Assembly: GCA_013152075.1 (NCBI GenBank)
Contig: JAADHD010000011.1
Span: 1 to 7,751, forward strand
Direction of reading: 5' to 3'
DNA: 7,751 bases
DNA from: Verrucomicrobiota bacterium
Lineage (GTDB): Bacteria > Verrucomicrobiota > Verrucomicrobiia > Verrucomicrobiales > DEV007
Shown: positions 1 to 7,575 of the stretch, piece after piece
How positions within the stretch are numbered: the first letter of the stretch is position 1
How the letters are laid out: each line of letters starts with the position of its first letter
Made by a program: the position numbers and the translations under genes
Notes under the pieces: model-generated
Databases searched by the model: none
Told to the model about the DNA's origin: nothing
The model's input: only the letters and a program-made list of their open reading frames with translations

Positions 1-1082
1 AGACAACTTTGGCGCGGGCGTTGAAAATTGGTAAACCTATCCATTATTTGGATCTTGAGAGACCTTCGCATATCGCCAAATTGGTTGATCCGGAGTTGTA
101 CCTTAGCAAATTTACTGATCAGTTGGTCATTCTGGACGAAATTCAGAGAATACCCGAATTGTTCCCTGTGCTACGCAGTCTGGTCGATGAGCGTCGTAGA
201 ACGGGGGAAAAGGGGGCTCATTTTTTAATTTTAGGTTCGGCATCTCCCGAACTTATGCAGCAGAGTTCGGAAACACTGGCTGGGCGAATCAGTTATCTTG
301 AGCTTCATTCGTTGAATCTATGTGAGTTGGAGAAAGCGGAAATTGAGATGGAGAAACATTGGTTTCGAGGTGGTTATCCTGATAGTTATCTGGCCGCTGA
401 TGATGAAATCTCTAATCAGTGGTGTGAAGACTTTATTACCAGCTATGTCGAACGCTACCTGCCACAAACCGGTATTACTGCAGACCCCCTACTTTTAAGG
501 CGCTTTTGTTCGATGTTGGTTCATCAGCAAGGTAGTCCAGTCAATTTGAGCAAAATGGCAGGCTCATTGGGAATAGATGGCAAAACAGCCAGACATTATC
601 TTAACCTGTTAGAGGCTTTGTTTCTTGTTCGTAGTTTACCTGCATGGAGCAAAAATTCGGGAAAACGATTGGTGAGGTCTGCAAAAATTTATTGGCGGGA
701 TACGGGAATACTGCATTCTCTTGCGGGTCTGCACAATTTGGAGCAATTGCTGGGGCATCCGCTATGTGGTCATTCATGGGAAGGTTATTGTTTGGAGCAA
801 ATTATTACCAGATTACCAAAAGGTTATCTTTGCAGTCATTATAGAACCCAAGCTGGAGCAGAAGTGGATTTGGTCATTGAGAAGCCTGATGGAGAAATCT
901 TAGCAATTGAGATTAAGCGCACTTTATCTCCTAAGTTGAGCCCTGCGTATTTAGAAAGCCTAAAAACGCTGAATGCTACAAGAGGATTTTTTGTTATTCC
1001 AAAGGGGAAGTCTTATCCTTTGTCGGAATCAGTAAGCGCAATGGGTCTGCATGAGTTCCTTGATTGCGATTTTTTGATTTAA
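1..1082 (+). CDS. ATP-binding protein, AAA_14/DUF4143 family (5' end cut by window)
   Basis: The reading frame is open from position 3, and its first residues read T-T-L-A-R-A-L. This is what follows the GK of a Walker A loop (GxxxxGKTTLARAL), so the true start lies upstream and the TTG at position 9 is not the start. About 359 residues are visible; I expect roughly 30-40 N-terminal ones to be missing. Counting from the TTG, Walker B is LVILDEIQ (residues 39-46), a sensor-like FLILGSAS follows at 72-79, and L-A-G-R lies at 90-93. The C-terminal half has the DUF4143 pattern: a winged-helix-like segment (about 175-210), W-R-D-T-G at 229-233, and a nuclease-fold-like core E285-x-D287 ... E301-I-K303. 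The family is widespread and patchily distributed, with no firmly known role; some members are discussed as toxin-antitoxin-like or regulatory ATPases. Two sampled 60-base lines give about 40-43% GC, against about 57% for one line of the peptidase gene, which fits horizontal acquisition. It converges on the acyltransferase gene. The family call is firm and the function is unknown. Confidence 0.9.
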   Translation, partial: TTLARALKIGKPIHYLDLERPSHIAKLVDPELYLSKFTDQLVILDEIQRIPELFPVLRSLVDERRRTGEKGAHFLILGSASPELMQQSSETLAGRISYLELHSLNLCELEKAEIEMEKHWFRGGYPDSYLAADDEISNQWCEDFITSYVERYLPQTGITADPLLLRRFCSMLVHQQGSPVNLSKMAGSLGIDGKTARHYLNLLEALFLVRSLPAWSKNSGKRLVRSAKIYWRDTGILHSLAGLHNLEQLLGHPLCGHSWEGYCLEQIITRLPKGYLCSHYRTQAGAEVDLVIEKPDGEILAIEIKRTLSPKLSPAYLESLKTLNATRGFFVIPKGKSYPLSESVSAMGLHEFLDCDFLI

Positions 1083-1244
1083 GGAGTTTTCATCGAGCCC
1101 GACTTACACTTCCGGCTGAGCTTGAGTGAGTGGTGTGTTAGAATCCAACTGAAGACAAAAATAGGTCAAACGAGCCAGTTGAAATGACCAATAAACGGTA
1201 GGGGCAGTATCAGTGAAAATCCTATCCCTTAAGGTTCTCCAAAA

Positions 1245-2213
1245 TCAGTTGTCCTTCAGGCGCTTTTCCAGCCTGAACGCTGAGGATACCCGCGCATAGG
1301 GCGGGTAATTTTCTCCACTCTCTTCCGGGATGTAACGCCAATGTTTATACATCCACAACCAGGGGCTGGGATTTTTTCGGATATGTGCTTCGAAAGCATC
1401 CCAACAGGCCTGGACGATTTCCTGATCGCTTGCTCCATCATCCAATTTGAGCGGAGCGAGTATGTTGAGCTGGTATTTGCCATTTGGCAGCGGAGTGGTG
1501 AAGCCCGGGATGATGGGCAACTGGAGTTTTTGCTGTAATCCGGCGTGCATGGTGGTGACACAGGTTTTTAGACCGAAGCAGTCAATGATCGTTGCGTTTC
1601 TTCCGGGTTTGATAGTCAGGTCGGTGAGGAAGGCGGCATGTCCGCCGGCTTTGAGATTTTTGAACAGGCGCAACATCGCGCCGCTCTGTGGAATGACACG
1701 GTGTCCGCTGACTTCACGATTGGCGTTGAATAAATCAGTGAGCAGGGGGTTTTTAAAATCCTGAGCCACGACGGTAAAGGGAAACCCCCGAAAGCCCATG
1801 ACCAGACTGGTCCACTCAAAATTTCCATAGTGAGGAGTGACCCAGATCGCGCCATTGTTCCGGGCCCGGTCAATGGCCTCGGGATCTTCGGTTTCGATTT
1901 CGACGTAGTTGAGATAATTTTCAGCGTTGAGGCGAGAGCTCCAAAATTGATCGAGCATGGTTCTGGCGAAATCCCGGTAAGCTTGTTTCGCAATTTCGCG
2001 CCGCTGTTCTTCACTGTGGGTTTCTCCGAATACCGAAGCAAGGTTGGCCAAAGCCGTGCGCCGACCTTCTGCATCGAAGCGGAAAGCCACGCAGCCGAGA
2101 GCATTCGCCAGCCACAGGATTCCCCTGCGCGGTAGTAGCGGAACTATCACCGACATTAATTTGATGGCGAGCCACTCGATGCGGTAGCGGAGCTGTTTTA
2201 AAGGACTGACCAT
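1245..2213 (-). CDS. Lysophospholipid / lipid A acyltransferase, LpxL-HtrB family
   Basis: This 322-residue protein is of typical LpxL/HtrB length. Such enzymes transfer an acyl chain from acyl-ACP to lipid A or to another lysophospholipid at the inner membrane. The catalytic H-x4-E motif is visible as HYGNFE (H128 and E133 from the chosen start). A later segment, F-L-T-D ... D-C-F-G, matches the substrate-binding block that often reads DQ ... FFG. Near the C terminus, I-R-K-N-P-S-P-W-L-W-M-Y-K-H-W-R matches the family's closing block IRxxPxxWxWxHxRW. The N terminus has the usual hydrophobic helix (about residues 15-43). I chose the ATG at 2211-2213. A TTG at 2264 would add 17 residues, but these look like random hydrophobic sequence. 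Neither start has a good ribosome binding site. It is divergent from the peptidase gene and convergent with the ATPase gene, so it is probably transcribed alone. No other lipid A gene is nearby, so the exact acceptor cannot be told. Confidence 0.9.
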   Translation of the reverse strand: MVSPLKQLRYRIEWLAIKLMSVIVPLLPRRGILWLANALGCVAFRFDAEGRRTALANLASVFGETHSEEQRREIAKQAYRDFARTMLDQFWSSRLNAENYLNYVEIETEDPEAIDRARNNGAIWVTPHYGNFEWTSLVMGFRGFPFTVVAQDFKNPLLTDLFNANREVSGHRVIPQSGAMLRLFKNLKAGGHAAFLTDLTIKPGRNATIIDCFGLKTCVTTMHAGLQQKLQLPIIPGFTTPLPNGKYQLNILAPLKLDDGASDQEIVQACWDAFEAHIRKNPSPWLWMYKHWRYIPEESGENYPPYARVSSAFRLEKRLKDN

Positions 2214-2345
2214 GGGGAATATCGAATATTGAACAAGGAACAGATAATAGCCGGAAGTAAACAATATTTGAATTCAACAAAAACGACTTTGCAGATGAAG
2301 TGAGTGTTGCCAAAGGGTAAGGATCTGTAATCAATCAAGTTAAAC

Positions 2346-3383
2346 ATGCACCACGGCAAGCTGCTTTCCATCCTTCAATCCGTTTTCAACTGCCCAACGG
2401 CTCCTTTTCATGAATATCATGTGAGGGATCATTTGTTGAGTCTACTTGAGAAATTTCCGCATGTTTCGGTGGAGGAAGATGATTTTGGCAACTTGATTGC
2501 TAGGTATCAGCGCGGATCAAGTAAGGCTCGCTGGGCTTTCGGAGCTCATATGGATCATCCTGCCTGGGTGAACGACCCGAAAGGAAAAAAACTGCCCGAA
2601 GGGGGGCTGGACCCGCGTTTTCCAGATATGCGTTTTCTGGGAGGAGTGCCAAAATCTTATCTGCCGACCGGTGAAGTGGCGCATTTCGGCGAATTTGCGA
2701 TGTGGGATCTGCCGGCTTTTGAATACGATCGTGAGAATGATCTAATTTATGGCCGGGTGTGCGACGATCTGGTTGGCTGTGTGGCCATAGTTGCTTTGTT
2801 CAGCGAATTGGAACGGCTGGAAGTGCCCGGCGCTTGTTATGGAATTTTCACTCGTGCGGAGGAGGTGGGATTTGTGGGGGCGGTGCATCTGGCCACCAAA
2901 GGGCGCTTGCCGGATGATCTGTGTTTTGTCTCACTGGAGACCAGTTCACCGCGCGGCACAGTGGAAATGGGCAAGGGGCCGGTGGTGCGGGTAGGGGATC
3001 GGCTTTCGGTGTTTGATGATGAAGCGACAGCGCAGTTATTATCTGCGGCAGAAAGTGGTGGGGTGGAGGTGCAACGGGCCTTGCTCGACGGAGGCGCTTG
3101 TGAAGCGACGGCGATGAACTTGTTCGGCGTTTGCGCGACTGGAATCTCGGTATTGCTTGGCAATTATCACAACTGCGCCCCCTCGGGACGGATCGACAGT
3201 GAGTATGTTTCACTGAAAGATGTGAAGTCCATGATTGCTGTGATCGTATCACTGATCGTGCACAGCGGAAGCCGACGGGATGGGGTCAAAAGCCGAAAAG
3301 ACGCACGCGCCCGTCTCGAACAGAGATTGAAGGATTACGGTCCCTATATTCGAGCGACGAAGTGTCAATTTGGCGACAGCTGA
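2346..3383 (+). CDS. M42/M20-like metallopeptidase (probable co-catalytic zinc aminopeptidase)
   Basis: The 345-residue product has the ordered metal-site pattern of the MH clan (M42 glutamyl aminopeptidase / M20-M28 folds). H68 and D70 lie in GAHMDH, D140-D141 in CDDLVG, E172-E173 in EEVG (general base plus metal ligand), E198 in SLETS, and H275 in GNYHN. These are the five expected metal ligands plus the catalytic acid, so it should be an active dinuclear-zinc exopeptidase or hydrolase in the cytoplasm; no signal peptide is seen. The closing block D-G-G-A-C-E-A-T-A-M followed by G-I-S-V-L matches the M42 segment before the last histidine. E198 stands where M42 enzymes often have Asp, and the residues after HMD (H-P-A-W) differ from the usual E-I-G, so substrate range may differ. 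The start is ATG 2346; there is no strong Shine-Dalgarno, only a weak AAGG over 20 bases upstream. Its stop lies 12 bases from the stop of the convergent large gene. The superfamily is firm and the family (M42 or an M20-like branch) is likely. Confidence 0.87.
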   Translation: MHHGKLLSILQSVFNCPTAPFHEYHVRDHLLSLLEKFPHVSVEEDDFGNLIARYQRGSSKARWAFGAHMDHPAWVNDPKGKKLPEGGLDPRFPDMRFLGGVPKSYLPTGEVAHFGEFAMWDLPAFEYDRENDLIYGRVCDDLVGCVAIVALFSELERLEVPGACYGIFTRAEEVGFVGAVHLATKGRLPDDLCFVSLETSSPRGTVEMGKGPVVRVGDRLSVFDDEATAQLLSAAESGGVEVQRALLDGGACEATAMNLFGVCATGISVLLGNYHNCAPSGRIDSEYVSLKDVKSMIAVIVSLIVHSGSRRDGVKSRKDARARLEQRLKDYGPYIRATKCQFGDS

Positions 3384-3388
3384 TACAT

Positions 3389-3403
3389 AAAGTTTTTAAC
3401 TTT
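3389..3403. terminator. Possible weak bidirectional terminator between convergent genes
   Basis: AAAGTT (3389-3394) and AACTTT (3398-3403) form a perfect 6-base inverted repeat around TTT. It lies in the 12-base gap and runs into the 3' end of the convergent large gene. On the plus strand a T run follows directly. The stem has only one G-C pair, so folding would be weak. It is the only terminator-like structure available to separate these two genes, and the call is tentative. Confidence 0.25.
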
Positions 3404-6400
3404 TCGCCAGTGAGACATCAACCCCAAGGGTGCCCTGGAGGCTGTCGAGATACTCCTCGGGATGCTTCTCAATGTTTTCTAAATAAACTCTGATTTGTTC
3501 CAGATGTTCACGAATGTTGAGGCGTTTCGCTTCACTGGCGTAATAGGTTTTAGCCAGAAATTTTTCTAGTGATGAGACTTGAAAGATCAGAGTTCGCTTA
3601 CGGAGTTCCAATTTTGCTTTAAGCCGGTCCTGATACCAATCGCTGGCTAGTACCGATTCTCGGTCAAAGAGGCTTCGGATTTTGGCATCCGTTAAGGCAA
3701 GGCCTTGGTAATCTCCCTTGGCCATGATGTGAAGCAGGGCTTTGAGCGGCGGAATGGCAAGTTCTATAGAGCCGTCTTCAAAATACCGTTGAGCGACCTG
3801 TTGTTGGGTTTCGCAGATATTACGAATTCCATCGATATAGTCCTCCTGGCTCTGCAGTTCCGGTTGCAACATTTTATCGGTAAAAACGGAAGATGGATTG
3901 TTGAACATTCGGCCGAAAAAGGTCTGCACAAAACTTTGTGTGATGCGGTATCCGAGACGGCTGGCGGATACGGTTTGGTCTTTGTCATCAGTAATGTCTT
4001 CGATTTTTTCCAGATAGCCTTGTTTGACCAGCCACTTGGGGTCGCGTTCATGCAGGAACATGCGGCTCCAGATTTCCGGAACCAGCAAGGAGACGTCGTG
4101 GTCAACTCGGAATTCCGGGCCAACATAACCTGCAGCTGTAGTGAATCCGTGAAAATCACTCGCGATATAACTGAGCAGAGCGGCGTTCAAGTCGATGACG
4201 GGAAGCAATGCATTGAAGGGGCCTTTGGTGAGGGCTCCTTCGGAGCCAGCGCCGGTGGTAGAGGGGGATTTCCCCGTCAGGCTGGCGATGAAATCCATGA
4301 ACAATTCAGGCAGCTCCTGATAGTGAATGGGTCCGTAAACGGCCAGGGGCCGGATTCCGGCTTTCCGGTTCGAAGGGTTGTTACGGCGTCCGGACAATAT
4401 GGCGTGCACGGGGTTCAGGACGGGCTTTTCTAGCGGGATGCGCCGGAAAAAGCGGGATCCGATTTCTGCCAAATATTCCGCCATAGGATTTTGCAAGTCA
4501 GGCCGGTTCTGCAAATAACGCGGATTTTTGCTGGGCTTGCCTTCTACGATCCGGGGATGCGCTGATGAGACAGTGTATTGAGGCGATTCGTCGAGTTCGG
4601 CTTCAGCGAATTCTTTTAATGTTTGTTTGAGCGGATCGGAAAAATGTTCAAAGCGAATGGAGTCAGCAACAAACTCACGGCCTTCTTCGCGTGTTTTGGG
4701 TTCGAAGTTGGAAAAGAAGTTTCCTCCTCCTGAAAAATCGAGTTCGGTTTGTTTGTCGTAACCGCGATGAATCGCATCATCCGGACGCTGGAAGAGTCGA
4801 AACTCACAATTTACAGCAAACTTATAAGCCGGAAATTTTAAGTCCGGGTGGAGCGTACTGTGATCCACTCTGCTGGCAGGAACGGTGACTGATGCAGTGA
4901 TGTCATCCTCCCGCTGGAGTTTTGTCGCCGGGGAGAAATCTTTTCGCAGGCCAAACATCCGCCAGGAGCCGTCTGGTTCGAAGCCAATCCGGAGATACCG
5001 AGTTTTAACGATGGCGTGGCGATATTTTAACAGCGATCCTGGTTTTCCGTTGATCGAATCCACTTGGAAACGACGGCGCCAGTTGTTGCCCCAGTTCGGC
5101 TTCCAGTACCTTTTAAGTGTAAACAGGAAGTCGCGTACCGTTTGGGGAACGGTTGAAATGAAAGCGTTGTAACTTTCGGTAAACTCATTCGAAGGAGAGA
5201 ATAGACGGATGACCGATCCCAGAGAGCGCTCAGGATCCAGAATGGAGCGACTTTCGGCTCCAGCGCGTTTAGGGTCTTTGTAGCGGTCGCCGTAATCCCG
5301 TTGCAGCAGCTTATCCACTTGATCTAAATCCGCCTCAAAATCGGCCATGATGACCGGGCCTTCTTCCATCGCATCACTCAGAGATTTGGATATTTCAGAT
5401 TTTCCGCCACCGGAGACAGTGCAAGGTTTGTGACAGAAGGTGCCCTCTGCATTCGTGCCGACGAGGCGCCAGCGTTGACCGGCGGAAGGCTTTTGCATTT
5501 CCACTTTGTAGCCGGACGGCATCACGTAGGTGTGATTGGGCGATAGTCGAATGGATTGCTCGCCCCATTGTATGGTTTGTGCGTGCAGGTCGATGTAAAC
5601 ATTCTCCGGCAGATAAATAATATTGGGGAACTGGATATCGATGCCATAACCTTCGGGTTGCAGGGTCATTATCTCAGCGTAATTTTTCAACACAAAATCG
5701 AAGGTGTGATCCACCTCACGTCGATAGCTGCTGAGGTTGAAATCTTCGCCCAAGTCGAAACGAGGGAATACCAATGCACCGCCCGCGTGTTCTTCTTCAG
5801 CCAATCCATATAGATTCGCTGAAAAGCTGATCTGGGTTTTCACCTCCTTTTTACAATACCCGAAGTAGTTGTCCGCGATCAGGGTGACGATGACCCCTTT
5901 CTCGTCACGCGCGGTAATTTTGAAAGCTCCTCCGTTGTTATAAAGTTCATCATCATTCTCCCAGCACATATTCTGTGCTTTTTGGAGCTCGGTGGCCTCG
6001 CTGATGTGGGGAAGCCCGACATCTTTCTTTTTCAGTTTGGTGAGATGTGGAGCGAGAATGACGCAACCTGAATGTCCTGTCCAATGATTCACTTCCAGCC
6101 GGGCATCATTCTCCGGTAAAAAAGGATCGCCGGCGTTACCGAAGATCGATTCTACGAAGTCAAGATTTGCCATTAGATTTCCCGGTGCAAAAAACCGGGT
6201 CTCAAATGTTTTCTTCCGAGTAAATCCCGGCACTTCGGGACAGACGATGGGGCGAAGTAGAATCGAGGCAAAGGCATGCACGGGCTCATCTTCTTCTGAA
6301 GTGTAGGGGAGTACCATCAAGTCTTTGGGAGGATTTATCGCGGCCTTCAGCATGTGGGCAAAGGTGATGCGCGGCACTGAGAGCTTGTCACCGGCAATAG

Positions 6401-6887
6401 GCAATCCTCCTTCCGCAACATGGAATACGCCCTTTGTGGTGCGGCGGTCTTTTGCGGGATTGTGTAATACGCCCTGCCATGTTCGGTAGCTGCTTATAAT
6501 ATCCGATTCAAATTTATCAGAATTGGCAGGCAATGAGAGCAAGCGCGCAAGGCCGTGTTTCTCCAGAATCAGGGCATCGGGTAGCATCGATTCGTCCTTG
6601 GCAAAAACTTCTTCGGCATCTTCGCCGAGATACTCCTGCAGCCAATTGTGGATATGTTGGTCAGCTGGGCAACGGTGATCTTTGAGCAGACGCAGTTTCT
6701 CCTGAAAGTTTAGGATCATGGATCGCCCCATCTCCAAAAACGGATAATCCGCTTCTTCGCCGATGATGGGGTATCCCCGCGAGGCAAATTTCAGATTGAT
6801 GTAATCGCGAAGATTTTTGTCTGCCGATTTGCCGGGTTTCCGATCTGGTTGAAAACCAAGACGTTCTTCAATTGCTTTTTTTTTCAA
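3396..6887 (-). CDS. Probable PPi-type phosphoenolpyruvate carboxykinase (diphosphate), 1163 aa
   Basis: I read this as the large PPi-dependent PEPCK (oxaloacetate + PPi = PEP + Pi + CO2), known from Entamoeba histolytica and Propionibacterium freudenreichii and about twice the size of GTP-PEPCK. Visible support: a P-loop-like kinase motif CTVSGGGKSEI (489-499); an acidic stretch A-D-F-E-A-D-L-D (515-522) where PEPCKs have the metal-binding Asp; Y-F-G-Y-C-K-K-E-V-K (341-350) then E-E-H (365-367), like the GNSLLGKK ... H metal/substrate lysine region of GTP-PEPCK; and H-A-I-L-S-G-R-R (828-835), matching its A-I-I-F-G-G-R-R block. The N-terminal part (111-170, including L-H-N-P-A-K-D-R-R-T-T and G-G-L-P-I) resembles the PPi enzyme as I remember it. 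There is no signal peptide or membrane helix, so it should be cytoplasmic. The start is TTG at 6885-6887; no ATG or GTG occurs between it and the in-frame stop at 6927-6929. The protein opens with three Lys codons in a nine-A run, and no Shine-Dalgarno is visible. Alternative: a DUF4914-like PEPCK relative, which shares the SGGGKSE motif but is shorter. The fold is likely; the PPi specificity is inferred. Confidence 0.75.
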   Translation of the reverse strand: MKKKAIEERLGFQPDRKPGKSADKNLRDYINLKFASRGYPIIGEEADYPFLEMGRSMILNFQEKLRLLKDHRCPADQHIHNWLQEYLGEDAEEVFAKDESMLPDALILEKHGLARLLSLPANSDKFESDIISSYRTWQGVLHNPAKDRRTTKGVFHVAEGGLPIAGDKLSVPRITFAHMLKAAINPPKDLMVLPYTSEEDEPVHAFASILLRPIVCPEVPGFTRKKTFETRFFAPGNLMANLDFVESIFGNAGDPFLPENDARLEVNHWTGHSGCVILAPHLTKLKKKDVGLPHISEATELQKAQNMCWENDDELYNNGGAFKITARDEKGVIVTLIADNYFGYCKKEVKTQISFSANLYGLAEEEHAGGALVFPRFDLGEDFNLSSYRREVDHTFDFVLKNYAEIMTLQPEGYGIDIQFPNIIYLPENVYIDLHAQTIQWGEQSIRLSPNHTYVMPSGYKVEMQKPSAGQRWRLVGTNAEGTFCHKPCTVSGGGKSEISKSLSDAMEEGPVIMADFEADLDQVDKLLQRDYGDRYKDPKRAGAESRSILDPERSLGSVIRLFSPSNEFTESYNAFISTVPQTVRDFLFTLKRYWKPNWGNNWRRRFQVDSINGKPGSLLKYRHAIVKTRYLRIGFEPDGSWRMFGLRKDFSPATKLQREDDITASVTVPASRVDHSTLHPDLKFPAYKFAVNCEFRLFQRPDDAIHRGYDKQTELDFSGGGNFFSNFEPKTREEGREFVADSIRFEHFSDPLKQTLKEFAEAELDESPQYTVSSAHPRIVEGKPSKNPRYLQNRPDLQNPMAEYLAEIGSRFFRRIPLEKPVLNPVHAILSGRRNNPSNRKAGIRPLAVYGPIHYQELPELFMDFIASLTGKSPSTTGAGSEGALTKGPFNALLPVIDLNAALLSYIASDFHGFTTAAGYVGPEFRVDHDVSLLVPEIWSRMFLHERDPKWLVKQGYLEKIEDITDDKDQTVSASRLGYRITQSFVQTFFGRMFNNPSSVFTDKMLQPELQSQEDYIDGIRNICETQQQVAQRYFEDGSIELAIPPLKALLHIMAKGDYQGLALTDAKIRSLFDRESVLASDWYQDRLKAKLELRKRTLIFQVSSLEKFLAKTYYASEAKRLNIREHLEQIRVYLENIEKHPEEYLDSLQGTLGVDVSLAKS

Positions 6888-7298
6888 TATTCTAGAAGGT
6901 GAACAATGGTGGGCGAAAACTTGATTTTAAGTTTTCTGTTTCGAATATGCGCCGGGTGTTGTCAAACCGGAGAAGATGTATAATTCGATTACTGTATATT
7001 ACTTCGGCTGCAGGCTTGATCAAGTGTGAAGCACAAGATTACTGCTCCAGTGGGCGATTTAGTCAGGCAAAACGATGAATCGATCTAATATATGACCGGA
7101 CGGAGAAGAAGGCGTGCTCGTGGATCGGGGGGCAGCTGAGCAAGAGGCGGAGCTGATGAACATCGGTAAGGGCGAATTTGTGGCCGAAGCTTAAGTTGCG
7201 AACCGGTAAAATTGATGGCAGGCTGGAGGCTACCGAAGATTTAGTGAGATCCGGTTGAGCAATCGACAAATCTCCTTATTTTCCTATATTTTCATAAA
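6888..7298. other. 411-base intergenic region without a convincing gene
   Basis: The region lies between the divergent starts of the PEPCK-like gene (minus strand) and tRNA-Leu (plus strand), so it should hold both promoters. On the minus strand a consensus TTGACA (plus-strand 6960-6965) lies about 75 bases before the PEPCK start, but no good -10 sits 16-18 bases further on. On the plus strand a perfect TATAAT lies at 6979-6984, but its nearest -35-like TTGTCA (6959-6964) is only 14 bases away. AACCGG (7201-7206) and CCGGTT (7251-7256) form a spaced inverted repeat. A 68-codon open frame on the minus strand (7063-7269, TTG start) has no recognisable domain and overlaps the probable tRNA promoter. 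Confidence 0.6.
7263..7290 (+). promoter_or_regulatory. Probable sigma-70-type promoter for tRNA-Leu
   Basis: TCGACA (7263-7268) and TATATT (7285-7290) are separated by 16 bases and resemble -35 and -10 boxes, with an AT-rich spacer. Transcription would begin around 7297, just before the mature tRNA 5' end. The assignment rests on motif likeness and position only. Confidence 0.5.
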
Positions 7299-7381
7299 GC
7301 CAAGGTGGCGGAACTGGTAGACGCGCTGGATTTAGGATCCAGTGGGCTTAGCCCGTGCAGGTTCGATCCCTGTCCTTGGTA
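7299..7381 (+). tRNA. tRNA-Leu, anticodon UAG
   Basis: The cloverleaf is complete. The acceptor stem GCCAAGG (7299-7305) pairs with CCTTGGT (7374-7380), with one G-U at the end. The anticodon stem CTGGA/TCCAG (7326-7330 and 7338-7342) encloses the loop TTTAGGA with anticodon TAG at 7333-7335, which reads CUA and by wobble other CUN leucine codons. The long class II variable arm GGGC-TTA-GCCC (7344-7354) is typical of leucine tRNAs. The T arm is GCAGG/CCTGT around TTCGATC (7357-7373). The discriminator base is A7381, as expected for leucine. CCA is not encoded in the DNA and must be added after transcription. The T-loop and acceptor sequence is not duplicated elsewhere in the window, so nothing here shows use as an integration site. 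Confidence 0.97.
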
Positions 7382-7575
7382 CTTTTGCGAAAATATTCAG
7401 GTATTAATCTTAGAAGGGGATAACAAATTGAGCCATTCTAAATTAGAACTGATTACTTTTTTCCTGCCTGCGCCGGGGATCGATGTGATGAAATCAAAGG
7501 GGTATTCAGTCTGGATCAAAAAGGAAAGGGAAGATTTGATCAGGTCTTACTTCCTGAAACCATCTCGGTGATCAG

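Noticed and set aside
1082..1086. AGGAG after the ATPase stop as a ribosome binding site for another gene
   Set aside because: No ATG, GTG or TTG follows at a suitable distance.
1616..2104. 162-codon minus-strand frame inside the acyltransferase gene
   Set aside because: It is a shifted reading of the acyltransferase. The catalytic motifs lie in the other frame.
3705..4433. 242-codon plus-strand open frame inside the PEPCK-like gene
   Set aside because: It is antisense to the conserved C-terminal part of a clear coding sequence and has no domain of its own.
6959..6984. TTGTCA ... TATAAT as a plus-strand promoter
   Set aside because: The spacer is 14 bases, too short for a standard sigma-70 promoter, and no gene starts soon after it apart from the tRNA 315 bases away.
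7063..7269. 68-codon open frame on the minus strand
   Set aside because: It has a TTG start, no ribosome binding site and no recognisable domain, and it overlaps the probable tRNA promoter.
7299..7381. tRNA-Leu as an attachment site for an integrated element
   Set aside because: There is no integrase and no duplicated tRNA 3' end within the window.
7305..7427. Open frame beginning M-A-E-L-V-D-A-L-D-L-G-S that runs through the tRNA
   Set aside because: This is the well-known spurious translation of a tRNA-Leu gene. The tRNA cloverleaf explains the sequence completely.
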